64,000 nt of DNA, taken from the NCBI RefSeq assembly GCF_014697195.1, contig NZ_JACJRJ010000010.1, forward strand, positions 1-64,000. The letters are read 5' to 3'. The stretch is from Cylindrospermum sp. FACHB-282 (GTDB lineage Bacteria; Cyanobacteriota; Cyanobacteriia; Cyanobacteriales; Nostocaceae). Position 1 is the first letter of the stretch, and each line of letters starts with the position of its first letter. The translations under genes were made by a program, and so were the position numbers. Below, in pieces: positions 7,665-16,170 of the stretch. The notes under the pieces were generated by a model, which saw only the letters and a program-made list of their open reading frames with translations, did not search any database and had not been told where the DNA came from.

Positions 7665-8852
7665 ATGCGATTTATCTTAAGTGATCAAAATGTTTTTGAC
7701 TACTTGATATCTCAAGGACTATCTACTCCACAAGAGAAGTCATTGAGCAATATTGAGCTAAAATCTGGCAAAAACTTTAACTTGTTAATCAGTTTGCCAA
7801 ATGATCGTCTACTCTTGATTAAGCAAGAGAGTTTAAACCCAGAAGGAAAAATTCAGGGTGAGTTATTCGCAGAATGGCAAGTTAGAGATTTTTTACGACA
7901 ATTTCCCGAAGTTAGGCATCTTCGCTCATGTTTTTCAGAAGCGATACATTTTGATGCGGAAAACTCCATCATAGTTTTCAAATATCTCAATGACTATCGC
8001 GATTTAGCAGATTTCCATGATACAGAAAATTTATTTCCTACTGAAATTGCCAGGGAAGTTGGTACAACTCTAGCATCGATTCATCGCCTAACTCTAGACC
8101 GTCAAGACTATCGGGAATTCTTCCAAAATAGTCAGAATGGATTAAGTCAAAAACCTCCTAACTTGACTCGTGGATTAGATAGGATTACTCCAGCAGTTTT
8201 TGGTTCGGTTCCTGCTGATGGTCTGAAATTCTTTACACTCTATCAACGGTACGATAATTTAGGAAAGGCGATCGCAGATTTGGGTACAGCTTTCACTCCT
8301 TGTTGTCTCACCCATAATGACCTCAAGCTGAACAATATTCTTCTATCCTTAAATTGGGAAGCAGCAGTATACCAAGAATCCGGTGAGAGGATGATTCGTT
8401 TGATAGACTGGGAGCGCGGTGCTTGGGGAGATCCAGCTAATGACTTAGGAGCATTGATCGCCAGTTACCTGCAAATCTGGCTTTATAGCATAGTAGCTAG
8501 TAAGGCGATCGCAATTCAAGATTCTTTACGCCTAGCCGCAACCCCCCTAAATCTACTTCAACCTTCCATCGCTACACTGGTTGAGGCTTATTTAGCTGAC
8601 TTCCCCGAAATCTTAGAACGTCGTCCAGATTTCTTGCAACTAGTTGTGCAATTTTCTGGTTTAGCCTTAATTAGGTCTATTCAAGCAAAACTCCAACACG
8701 AAAAAACCTTTGGTAATTCGGGTATCTGCATCCTTCAAGTTGCCAAAAGTTTATTGTGTCGTCCAGAAGCATCCATCTACACAGTTTTTGGCATGGAAGC
8801 ATCAGACCTTATTCCCACCAACTTATCTCCTGCTTATACCAATTTTAGTTAG
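7665..8852 (+). CDS. APH-family phosphotransferase (RiPP dehydration kinase candidate)
   Basis: A 395-residue aminoglycoside/choline-kinase-fold protein. The catalytic loop 'HNDLKLNNIL' (H-x-D-x-x-x-x-N, about residues 222-231) and metal-binding 'IDWERGAWGDP' (about 247-257, the DFG equivalent) are both intact, so it should be an active kinase. The N-lobe has 'RLLLIKQE', with the Lys expected to contact ATP. In class V lanthipeptide and thioamitide pathways an APH-like kinase works with a HopA1-like lyase to phosphorylate and then dehydrate Ser/Thr of a precursor; here the next gene is HopA1-like and precursor genes lie just upstream. That role is inferred. An ordinary small-molecule kinase cannot be excluded from sequence alone. 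Confidence 0.78.
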   Translation: MRFILSDQNVFDYLISQGLSTPQEKSLSNIELKSGKNFNLLISLPNDRLLLIKQESLNPEGKIQGELFAEWQVRDFLRQFPEVRHLRSCFSEAIHFDAENSIIVFKYLNDYRDLADFHDTENLFPTEIAREVGTTLASIHRLTLDRQDYREFFQNSQNGLSQKPPNLTRGLDRITPAVFGSVPADGLKFFTLYQRYDNLGKAIADLGTAFTPCCLTHNDLKLNNILLSLNWEAAVYQESGERMIRLIDWERGAWGDPANDLGALIASYLQIWLYSIVASKAIAIQDSLRLAATPLNLLQPSIATLVEAYLADFPEILERRPDFLQLVVQFSGLALIRSIQAKLQHEKTFGNSGICILQVAKSLLCRPEASIYTVFGMEASDLIPTNLSPAYTNFS

Positions 8853-8906
8853 ATTTTGGATTTTGGATTTGTCTTTTCCATCACCCCTGATTCAGAGGCA
8901 AGACTT

Positions 8907-10010
8907 ATGCAACTCTTAGACTCACAGCTAAATAAACTTTCAGATATTCCAGATTCATTGCAGATATCACTACAAGATATCGTCAATCGTGTTCAGATTG
9001 AGTCTCACCATTATATTAAACATCCAGACTACAAAAACGAAGAATTACCAGAGTCAGTAATCTCTCGCTTTCAGCAATTGCCCTTAGAAATTCAGAATCA
9101 GCATTTGATTCTGCTACTGCGTAATCTTCTCTACAGCGTATACTATAACGGCTCTTTTAAATCGAACCTCGCATCCGATGCAGAAAAAACCAATTTAGCC
9201 CCAAATCAAAATCTAGAAAACAACAGATTATTCGGCGTAGATTTAGCATTTTATGAACGTTTGCATAGCAGTAACAAAAGTACAGGCTACTGGAGCCATG
9301 ATTGGGTAGTAGTCAAAGAAGAAACAGATGGCACTTTGGCAGTGCATAGAAATGGTTTGACCCTGCACATTGAGCGCGATATTCATCTACCACCAGAACA
9401 TCAAACAGCCACTGTTGGTAATTTAGTGGCGATCAAAATGCCCAAAAATCTAGTGCAAAACGCCTTTTATATGGCAATGTCTAATGTCTCTGCATCGCCA
9501 ATTCACCAAAATCTTGTTCGCATCTACTTCAACGTCACCCCAGACGGTGCAGTATCAGTCATGGAAAGTTTGACAACTCAACTCAACGCCATCCCGATTT
9601 CTTTCTCATTTAAAGCACTAAATAACCCCTCAGATTATGAGCGTTACGACTCAGCAGTACTTTACTTTGACAAAAATAACTATGAAGTTGTCTACCCAAT
9701 CCTAGAAAGAGTTTATACAGAAAACCAATCCTATTTTAGCGAGCAAATACCTCTATTTACCAAGTTACTAGCACCAGGATTAGCTTGTGCCGAAGAACCA
9801 AATCACAAATTTGGCGACCAAGAAAGTTTTGGCACCAATCGCTGTCAAATTGTTGCTAATGGTTTAGTCGATGCTTGGCTGCAAGGGAATAATACGCCAA
9901 CAGGTCGGGTAGCATCGATTTTACAAAATTTCTCTTTACACTCAATAAAATTGGCTTATCCTTACCTCAATCCTAACTCAGAGGATATCTACACTCCTTT
10001 AAATTTATAA
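8907..10010 (+). CDS. HopA1-family protein (phospho-Ser/Thr lyase candidate)
   Basis: About 367 residues, with the features I associate with the HopA1 (type III effector HopA1) family: an N-terminal helical part, the central stretch 'GYWSHDWVVVKEETDG' to 'GNLVAIKMPKN', then 'VRIYFNVTPDG' and a C-terminal 'APGLACAEEP...FGTNRCQ' region. Family members form the lyase half of class V lanthipeptide and thioamitide dehydratases (TvaD/LxmY type), eliminating phosphate added by the APH-like partner. I place the start at the ATG at 8907, preceded by an AGAGG-like site, because the TTG at 8856 lies in a gattttg heptamer repeat. It starts 54 bp after the kinase, in the same operon. Confidence 0.75.
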   Translation: MQLLDSQLNKLSDIPDSLQISLQDIVNRVQIESHHYIKHPDYKNEELPESVISRFQQLPLEIQNQHLILLLRNLLYSVYYNGSFKSNLASDAEKTNLAPNQNLENNRLFGVDLAFYERLHSSNKSTGYWSHDWVVVKEETDGTLAVHRNGLTLHIERDIHLPPEHQTATVGNLVAIKMPKNLVQNAFYMAMSNVSASPIHQNLVRIYFNVTPDGAVSVMESLTTQLNAIPISFSFKALNNPSDYERYDSAVLYFDKNNYEVVYPILERVYTENQSYFSEQIPLFTKLLAPGLACAEEPNHKFGDQESFGTNRCQIVANGLVDAWLQGNNTPTGRVASILQNFSLHSIKLAYPYLNPNSEDIYTPLNL

Positions 10011-10057
10011 ACCTCAAAAATATTCAGTCTGGTTAATCACTGCATTAAAATAATGCT

Positions 10058-10351
10058 ATGACTCAAGAAAAATTTGAACTAAACGAACCATTAGAGAAGA
10101 TATTCAAACATAAAGAATTAGAGCAGATAGTCAAAGCCATTGTCAGCGGTAAGTATTCCTGGGCTTGTTTTTTAATTCTCCATTTTTCTGGTTACAACCC
10201 GATGGATTTTATCCCCTACCGCACCTACATCAGATTACTGAAAAACAACTGCCAAGTCGGTGGAGCAAAACTTTATCCAAATGAACATCGAAAATTAGAA
10301 CTTTTATCAGCGAGAATTCTACCAGGTAGTGATAAACATGGCTCAAACTAA
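10058..10351 (+). CDS. HetP-family protein, short
   Basis: A 97-residue protein carrying the HetP signature: 'IVSGKYSWACFLIL' followed by 'GYNPMDFIPYRTYIRLLKNN' (about residues 28-62). HetP family members control commitment to heterocyst differentiation in Anabaena, and several paralogues modulate this. It sits 47 bp after the HopA1 gene and 32 bp before a parvulin-like gene on the same strand, so it appears to be part of the peptide-modification operon. The family match is strong because the motif is so distinctive; its role in this operon is unknown. It is shorter than HetP and lacks a long C-terminal tail. A second member lies at 28224-28694. Confidence 0.8.
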   Translation: MTQEKFELNEPLEKIFKHKELEQIVKAIVSGKYSWACFLILHFSGYNPMDFIPYRTYIRLLKNNCQVGGAKLYPNEHRKLELLSARILPGSDKHGSN

Positions 10352-10383
10352 ATTCCTATACTAAAACACAATATCAAAAGGTC

Positions 10384-11193
10384 ATGAAAGAACAATTAGA
10401 ACCAAGCCTCACAGCAACGGCTATCCGCCACCAAGAAGAAAAACAGCACAAGGAAACATTAACCTTGGTTCCAGTTCCTCCCGCAACTGATGCCGAAATT
10501 CTGGCATATCTGCGCCGTTCTGGAAAATTAACGGAAATTGCTGCTTTAGCAGAACGAGATGTAGTCATCTTAACTATGTGCGAGCAATTGGGAATTACGA
10601 CATCTGATGCAGAATGGCAAGCTGCTGGTGATGCTTTTCGCCTGGAACACCAGCTGTGGGGAACATCGGAAACCTTGGCATGGTTAAAGCAGCAGCGCAT
10701 TAGAATACAAGAATGGTCACAAGGAATTAGAATAGCTCTATTAGAGAAAAAGCTCAAAGAACATCTGTTTGGTGCAACTGTAGATAGCACTTATTACTCT
10801 TGCCAAAACAACTACAGACGGGTGGCGCTGTCACAGATTTTAGTTTTTGATCTCACAACTGCTGAGAAAATTGTGCAGACATTGCAAGCAGGAAGTGATT
10901 CTTTCTGCGCTTTAGCATTGGAATATTCTCAAGGTAAACTATCTCAAGAAAATGGCGGTTTTGTTGGACTTCGCTTTTTAGTAGAACTTTTACCAGAAAT
11001 TGTGACAGCTATTATTGATGCTGAAGCAGGCGAAGTTATTGGCCCCATTCAGACCCAACTAGGGTATCACATTCTCAGAGTAGAAAAGTGGCTCTCTTCA
11101 GAATTGAATCAATCAGTCCGAGAGCAAATTATAAATATGATGTTTAAACTTTGGCTAAATAATGTAGAGAATTGCCCTAGTGATGGGGAATAA
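10384..11193 (+). CDS. Parvulin-like (SurA/PpiC-type) protein 1
   Basis: A 269-residue protein with a helical SurA-like N-terminal part (about residues 45-135, 'LITTSDAEWQAAGDAFRL'-like) and a C-terminal PpiC domain (about 140-240) containing 'ENGGFVGLRF' and 'QTQLGYHILRVEKW'. The first His of the parvulin pair (usually in A-S-H-I-L) is replaced: 'VALSQILV'. The second His (GYHIL) remains. No signal peptide or membrane segment is seen, so it is probably cytoplasmic, where it could hold precursor peptides. Last gene of the kinase/HopA1/HetP-like operon. Two paralogues lie at 11814 and 21190. Confidence 0.75.
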   Translation: MKEQLEPSLTATAIRHQEEKQHKETLTLVPVPPATDAEILAYLRRSGKLTEIAALAERDVVILTMCEQLGITTSDAEWQAAGDAFRLEHQLWGTSETLAWLKQQRIRIQEWSQGIRIALLEKKLKEHLFGATVDSTYYSCQNNYRRVALSQILVFDLTTAEKIVQTLQAGSDSFCALALEYSQGKLSQENGGFVGLRFLVELLPEIVTAIIDAEAGEVIGPIQTQLGYHILRVEKWLSSELNQSVREQIINMMFKLWLNNVENCPSDGE

Positions 11194-11389
11194 AAACCTA
11201 ATGCCACATTAAAAATTTGCCGATATTCTCGAATTTGGTGGAGCTAATTTTCGGTTAGTTATATTATGTCAATTTTGTGAAAATTTGATTGCTGAAATAA
11301 ATCTGGGCGGTAAATTAGTTGCAAAAATCTGTTTACATAATCTTGAAAACTACAGATAAACACAGATACTTTATCAGGATGTTAGGGTG
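11194..11389. other. Noncoding gap before repeat copy 2
   Basis: About 200 bp of AT-rich sequence after the parvulin-like gene. I see no gene and no clear terminator. Confidence 0.3.
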
Positions 11390-11586
11390 TAAGTAAGTAG
11401 GCGAAAAGAAATCAAACTATGTTAAGTGAAGTAAAAAATATTGAAATTAGCTCGTAGTAAGGGCTTCAGCCCTACTTTGTAAAGAGAAAGAAGGCATAGC
11501 TGCGCTTACCGCGTAGCGTCTCGTATCGCCAACGCCTAGCGTCAATCACAGGAGATAGAGAGGGCTAAAGCCCTCACTACCAACCT
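11390..11586 (-). repeat. MITE-like repeat, copy 2 (inverted)
   Basis: Reverse-complement copy of the element at 7084-7258, about 20 bp longer in its middle, where it carries the dispersed 'accgcgtagcgtctcgt' type repeat. The two copies bracket precursor 3, kinase, HopA1, HetP-like and parvulin-like genes as a 4.1-kb cassette between inverted repeats. Confidence 0.8.
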
Positions 11587-11813
11587 TGAATTATTTACAC
11601 CAACCTATTTAATACCAATTAAAAAAAATGTGACAGATACAAGCCCGCAAACCCTATCAAATCAGGCTTTGTTAATTTGGAATTGGTATAATACCACTAT
11701 CCTACGGCAACGCCAAGGGCGTATGTCTACAGGTAGCTTCAGTTTTGTTCGGGCTTTAAATACCCTTATGCAATAGTCTCCAATTTTTAATTTTTAATTT
11801 TTAATTTCTGTTG
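11587..11813. repeat. Intergenic gap with heptamer tract
   Basis: Between the two convergent parvulin-like genes. It ends in a (aattttt)n heptamer tract at 11782-11807. An imperfect inverted repeat with 'ataccaatt'-type arms lies around 11610-11695. No gene. Confidence 0.5.
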
Positions 11814-12584
11814 TCAGATATCTTTCGATGATTGATAATTAGCATCTTCTGCTAGCTTGGCTACAATTTCTACAGTGGTGATTTGTTGCTTTAACCAATT
11901 TGTAAATAAATCTCCCATAATTCGCTGACGCAGCTGTTCATCTAATTGGGGTTGGATGATTTCTTCAACCACAATTATATGCACTCCTTTAGGTGTAATT
12001 ATTGGCTTGAGAATTTGCGGGGGAGTAGCAGCAAAGACTACTGCGGCAATCTCTGGTCTAAAGTCGCTACGTGGTCGAATTCCCTGATATCCTCCAGCAC
12101 GACGGATTTCTGGATTTTGGATATATTGGCGGGCGATTTCTTGAAAAGTAATTTCGCCCTCTTGCAGGGCATAAAAAATTTCTAGGGCTAAGTCTTCATC
12201 ATCTAATATAACTTCATAGGTAACTACTCCGCTATAATCAAGTTGGTTTGCATAAAAAAATGGTTCGATCTTATCTGCAAATAAATGATTTGCTAACTTT
12301 GCAGATAGTAGGTTAGTTTGTGCTAACTCTTCAAATTCATCTAGAGAAAGATGATGTTTTTCTAACCACTCCCAAGTATCTTCTGCTTTGAGGAGTCTGT
12401 TGGCTAATCGCAAGCTATCTGCTGCTTGTTGCAGTTCTTCTGGCTCAATTTTAATACCTTCCTTTGCGGCTGTGTCGGTAATAATTTTTCGGGTGGCGAT
12501 CGCTTCTAATAAACTAGGAACTTGTCCAGAAAGTTTGATATAGTAAATAATGTCTTTATCTGAGATGTTTAAAGTATTTGACAC
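11814..12584 (-). CDS. Parvulin-like (SurA/PpiC-type) protein 2
   Basis: About 256 residues, paralogue of the 10384 and 21190 proteins. It has an N-terminal helical SurA-like part ('EPEELQQAADSLRLANRLL', roughly residues 48-66) and a C-terminal PpiC domain with 'AGGYQGIRP' and 'TPKGVHIIVVEE'. As in its paralogues the first parvulin His is absent ('VVTYEVIL'). I prefer the GTG at 12584, because GGAGG stands nine bases upstream of it; the longer GTG start at 12608 would place that ribosome-binding site inside the coding region. Transcribed leftward, convergent with the kinase operon; precursors 4 and 5 lie upstream on the same strand. Confidence 0.75.
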   Translation of the reverse strand: MSNTLNISDKDIIYYIKLSGQVPSLLEAIATRKIITDTAAKEGIKIEPEELQQAADSLRLANRLLKAEDTWEWLEKHHLSLDEFEELAQTNLLSAKLANHLFADKIEPFFYANQLDYSGVVTYEVILDDEDLALEIFYALQEGEITFQEIARQYIQNPEIRRAGGYQGIRPRSDFRPEIAAVVFAATPPQILKPIITPKGVHIIVVEEIIQPQLDEQLRQRIMGDLFTNWLKQQITTVEIVAKLAEDANYQSSKDI

Positions 12585-12843
12585 GAGATAAGTCCTCCGA
12601 TTACTCACCTATTGTGGATTAGTCATTTGAGCTTATTGGCATAAACATAAATTAGTTGTGTATCTATTATATTTAGCTTATATATTTTTTTGTTTTCTCT
12701 ATCTAATGGTACTTTTAATTAATATTTTAATATTTAAAGCAGTATAAATAGATTTATAGCACTGATTTAAAGTATGTAATCTTCTTGACATTAAATATCA
12801 AAAAGATAGGTTTAAATCAATATATTTTCGTTTTATATATAGC

Positions 12844-12932
12844 AATCCTATTTGATTTGTGAACATAAAGTGAGTCAGATACCTGACTTCTTAGAGAAGT
12901 CGGGTATCTTTGTGTTCACAAATGATTTAGGA
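12844..12932. repeat. Nested palindromic repeat (MITE-like), copy A
   Basis: The 33-bp palindrome at 12877-12909 (AGATACC...GGTATCT) is nested in a second pair of arms (atttgtgaaca / tgttcacaaat) and a weaker outer pair, giving a symmetric element near 90 bp. The 33-bp core recurs at 34227-34259 and 60242-60274. The rest of the 12585-13086 interval is AT-rich and has no gene I can support. Confidence 0.75.
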
Positions 12933-13086
12933 CTACTATAGAAATAGAAACTTAATTAAATTAGTTTGAATTACTCAATTATAACCGAATCAAAACATCT
13001 AGTTAGCAAAGCATAAAAAACCTGCATTAATATATTACTATCTCAATGCAGATTTCCGTGATATTCAAATATGAATTGGCAACTGA

Positions 13087-13350
13087 TTAGAGTACCAAAT
13101 AGATAGTTAACCTTGAAAAGTCAACAGTAAACAACTTGTTGTTATATAAACTGAAGGGACCATTATATGTAGTTGATGTGTTATTTACACCATCATGAAC
13201 AGTGGTTAGCCCAAGAAGGGTATCCTCACCCAACAAAGTCAGAAGAATATTTTCTGATCCTGATATGGCATTCATTTCTTCTGAAGTTAGGTCATGGAAA
13301 AACGTCTTATCATCAATAGGATGTAAGTCAGAAATCATGATTGTAGTCAT
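13087..13350 (-). CDS. Leader-type precursor peptide 4 (Gly-Ser site)
   Basis: An 87-residue candidate precursor. Its 32-residue leader has the shared box 'IMISDLHP' (4-11) and ends Gly31-Ser32 rather than Gly-Gly; Ile -4, Met -7, Glu -8 and Leu -12 still match the C39 consensus exactly. The 55-residue core is rich in Thr/Ser/Asn and has no Cys. It aligns with precursor 5 at 'STTY', 'NK', 'TVDFSR'. A Shine-Dalgarno-like aggaaaataagaca precedes the ATG. It lies downstream of precursor 5 on the same strand, 336 bp away. Whether Gly-Ser is cleaved by the C39 exporters is uncertain. Confidence 0.65.
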   Translation of the reverse strand: MTTIMISDLHPIDDKTFFHDLTSEEMNAISGSENILLTLLGEDTLLGLTTVHDGVNNTSTTYNGPFSLYNNKLFTVDFSRLTIYLVL

Positions 13351-13686
13351 TGTCTTATTTTCCTAATCAGGAAGTGAACAGTTTTGCAACTTTAGTGGAG
13401 AGTGGAGCAAAAATGCTGACACAATTATACAGAATCCCTGTCAAAATTAAAGCGATTGCACCGTCGTAATATTGCTTTTTGGCTAGGTTTTTAGGCTCAT
13501 TTTTGGATAGTTGCCATAGAGTAATTTACGGATTTAGCTCTTGATTTGATGTGACTGAAGCCTCAAAAAATACCCCACTTTCAGAAAGGTCTACGTGCTA
13601 TGGTTATTATTCAGTCTGCTTTGTAGCCTCTCTATCACTCCATCACAAACTATTATAAGTTTTTGACAACATAACTGAGCCAATTA
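13351..13686. other. Gap between precursors 5 and 4
   Basis: 336 bp without a gene. No leader box, hairpin with T-tract or clear promoter was recognised, although precursor 4 probably has its own promoter here. Confidence 0.35.
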
Positions 13687-13944
13687 TCAATCCCAAGAAC
13701 GGTACCAAATGTAAGTTGACCTTGAATAGTCTACGGTGTGGATTTTATTATCATGGGAGTTGCCTGCGCCTTCATATGTAGTTGATTTGCTATTTATGTC
13801 GCCATGAATAGTCAGTATCCGAGCATTGCGATATTGATCTGATAAGAAGCCGCCTAATAAAGTTTTCATTTGCGCTGGATCTAGATCAGACAGAAATGTC
13901 TCTACATCAGTAGGATGTAGGTCAGAGATTACTAGTTTATTCAT
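13687..13944 (-). CDS. Gly-Gly leader precursor peptide 5
   Basis: An 85-residue candidate precursor with a 32-residue leader: box 'LVISDLHP' (4-11), Gly31-Gly32, and Leu -4, Met -7, Gln -8, Leu -12. The 53-residue core shares with precursor 4 the pattern T-x-H-x-x-x-N then 'STTY', 'NK', 'TVDYSR', and ends in an aromatic stretch 'STYIWYRSWD'. No Cys. The conserved Ser/Thr/Tyr positions across otherwise divergent cores are what a modifying enzyme would select for. It is transcribed leftward; the HlyD/ABC operon lies upstream on the same strand. Confidence 0.65.
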   Translation of the reverse strand: MNKLVISDLHPTDVETFLSDLDPAQMKTLLGGFLSDQYRNARILTIHGDINSKSTTYEGAGNSHDNKIHTVDYSRSTYIWYRSWD

Positions 13945-14506
13945 TGTCTGTTATTCTGAATCAAAAGTTAATTTGACTCTTATATTTTTACATTATTTTG
14001 ATGTAATTTTTTATTTTGAAACAAAGGGCAAATATTGAAAATCTGTATGAAAAAAATTAGTTTTATACATAATTCTTTGTAGACGTAATTAAATGAATTT
14101 TGTCTGGAATATGATGCTTTTGTAGTAATTATTAGCTAATTTAATGAGCTAGGATAGCTTGACATAAAAATACATCATAAACAAATAGTTTAATATCCAA
14201 TTATCTAGGACATAACTCAATGATTTCTGTCTTAAAAGCCGATACTGTTTTACAGCAAAGATGAGATGATGGGTCTGCCTACAAAAAATGATACAAAGTT
14301 GTATTTAAATTTAAAATACAAATTAAGCAATATATAAATTATTGATATAGGAGTTCTAAATTCTTGGGGTCTTTGGCAGTAACTTGCGGCACACGGCTAT
14401 TGTTTTTTTAGGTTTCAATGTCTTTTAATTTGGGGATTCAGGAACCCATGAAAAATTTTTCATGGGTTCCCTGTCGCTGCAAGGGGGATTTATTAATCTG
14501 ATGGCA
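13945..14506. other. Intergenic stretch before HlyD 3' end
   Basis: AT-rich, no gene recognised. Within it GGAACCCATGAAAAA (14441-14455) and TTTTTCATGGGTTCC (14456-14470) make a perfect 30-bp palindrome just past the HlyD stop. As RNA it would be a 10-bp or longer hairpin with an A/U-rich loop, a plausible transcript end for the leftward exporter operon. Confidence 0.5.
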
Positions 14507-16054
14507 CTAAAGCTCCAGTCCGCCGGTTTGTAGCTTTTTAAATGGATCTAAAATCAAGTCAATTACCCGACGTCGGCGGACAATTACCTCTGCTGTTGCT
14601 GTCTGACCAGGCGTTAAGATGGTGCGTTTGTCGCCGGTTTGGATATAAGGCTGATCTAGGGCAATATCTAACTCATAGCTTTCAGTGCGATTTTGGCTAT
14701 TTTCCTGAATTTTAGAGTCAGGTGAAATCCAGCTAATGCGCCCTTGTAGGACTCCATACTCTTGGAAAGGATAGGCATCAAATTTGATTTTGACTGGCAT
14801 TCCCACCTTGACAAAACCACTTTGTTGACTGGGCATTTGTGCTTTGAGGATTAAAGCAGTATTTTGGGGGGCAATTTGGGCAAGCATTTGTCCTGGTTGG
14901 ACGACAGAACCGGGTTTTTTAATGGGTAAGGCAAAGATCATGCCATCAATAGGCGATCGCACCACTCGTTGCTGTAACTGCAGCTGTAAGGATGTGATCT
15001 GACTTTTGGTTTGAGCAATTTCCGATTCCAGGGTAGTTATTTGGTTTTGCAGGTCTTTAATCTGTTCCTGACTCTTGAGTACCGCCAGTTTCCCTGCTTG
15101 CACCGCGCTTTGATAGCTGCTTTCCTGCTCTTGGAGGCGCATTTTTGCTAGTTCAATATCTGACCGGGCTTGACTCATCAGTGAGTCATAGCGGCTCAAT
15201 TCTTCTCTTAAGCGCAGGTTAGCTAGTTGGATGTTGGATTTTGCTTCTTCTTGGGAACGTTGGCTTTCTTCGGCTGTTTTTTCCAGTTCTACAACTTTGA
15301 TTTCGGCAATTGCACCCTGTTCTAAAAGTTGGCGATAGCGCTTGACTTCTACCGAATCTCTGCTTAAACGACTGTTGGCTAACCTCTGGGTAATTTGGCT
15401 AGATTTGATATTCTGTCTAGCCTGATCTACTAGAGCTAGTTTTTCTAATTTTTGGAAGTTATAGGTACTCTTTTTAGCATCCAGGTTTTGCTGGGCCTGA
15501 CTAACTTGAGACATTTTTTCCCATGCTTGGGATTGGTTTTGTTGCTCTTGGATGTTAATTGCTAGCATGACTTGGTTTTTTAGCAACTCCAATTGCGATC
15601 GCCGATCAGCTAAACCGGCTAACTTAGTTTGTGCCTGTTGCAGTTCCGTTCGTAAAACATTAGATTCCAGTTCTACCAAAACCTGTCCGGCTTTTACAGT
15701 TGCACCTTCTGTGACATTGACAGCAATTACACTACCAGTAACAGGACTATCTAATTTTTGTGTTGCTCCTTTGGGTTCTATCCGCCCAGTTGCACTTCCT
15801 GTTTCATCAACTTGAGCATACATCGACCAAGGTAAAGCGATCGCCGTAAAGCTGATTAATAAATACAGTATTGAGCGCGTCCATACCCTGGGTAAAGCGT
15901 CTAGGAGTTCCTCAGTACCGTAAAACCAATCATTGCTGCTAGCTATGATCTGTGTCTGATGAGGAAAAACAGCACTAGAGTCTTCAACTAAAGGAAGTTG
16001 CTCCGGTGATCTCTTAATCAGGGTGGATGATGGTTTATTAGATGGGTGTGGCAT
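14507..16054 (-). CDS. HlyD-family membrane fusion protein (adaptor) 1
   Basis: A periplasmic adaptor of about 515 residues for an ABC peptide exporter. One N-terminal membrane segment ('ILYLLISFTAIALPW') is followed by a lipoyl half-motif ('ATQKLDSPVTGSVIAVNV'), long coiled-coil hairpins (repeated Q/E/L heptads, about residues 130-360), the second lipoyl half ('VVRSPIDGMIFALP') and a beta-barrel region. I place the start at the ATG at 16054 ('MPHPSNK'); the longer frame to 16117 is translated heptamer repeat (taatggg)n. It lies 117 bp after the C39 ABC exporter and belongs to the operon HTH protein / ABC / HlyD, forming the trans-envelope part of that export system. Confidence 0.87.
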   Translation of the reverse strand: MPHPSNKPSSTLIKRSPEQLPLVEDSSAVFPHQTQIIASSNDWFYGTEELLDALPRVWTRSILYLLISFTAIALPWSMYAQVDETGSATGRIEPKGATQKLDSPVTGSVIAVNVTEGATVKAGQVLVELESNVLRTELQQAQTKLAGLADRRSQLELLKNQVMLAINIQEQQNQSQAWEKMSQVSQAQQNLDAKKSTYNFQKLEKLALVDQARQNIKSSQITQRLANSRLSRDSVEVKRYRQLLEQGAIAEIKVVELEKTAEESQRSQEEAKSNIQLANLRLREELSRYDSLMSQARSDIELAKMRLQEQESSYQSAVQAGKLAVLKSQEQIKDLQNQITTLESEIAQTKSQITSLQLQLQQRVVRSPIDGMIFALPIKKPGSVVQPGQMLAQIAPQNTALILKAQMPSQQSGFVKVGMPVKIKFDAYPFQEYGVLQGRISWISPDSKIQENSQNRTESYELDIALDQPYIQTGDKRTILTPGQTATAEVIVRRRRVIDLILDPFKKLQTGGLEL

Positions 16055-16170
16055 AAATAATGGGTAATGGGTAATGGGTAATGGGGAGAAAGGTAATTGG
16101 TAATGGGTAATGGGCAATCCTTTTTTTGTTCATCCCTAATCCCTAATCCCCAATCCCCAATCCCGATTTC
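16055..16170. repeat. Heptamer-rich spacer (taatggg / taatccc)
   Basis: The spacer between the exporter and adaptor genes is built almost wholly of 7-mer units (ggtaatg, aatccct, aatcccc). Expansion here has created an in-frame N-terminal extension of the HlyD reading frame. Confidence 0.8.

Noticed and set aside
5819-13944. Assigning precursors to Nif11 or nitrile-hydratase leader families
   Set aside because: Leaders are only about 32 residues and lack the hallmark helices of those families.
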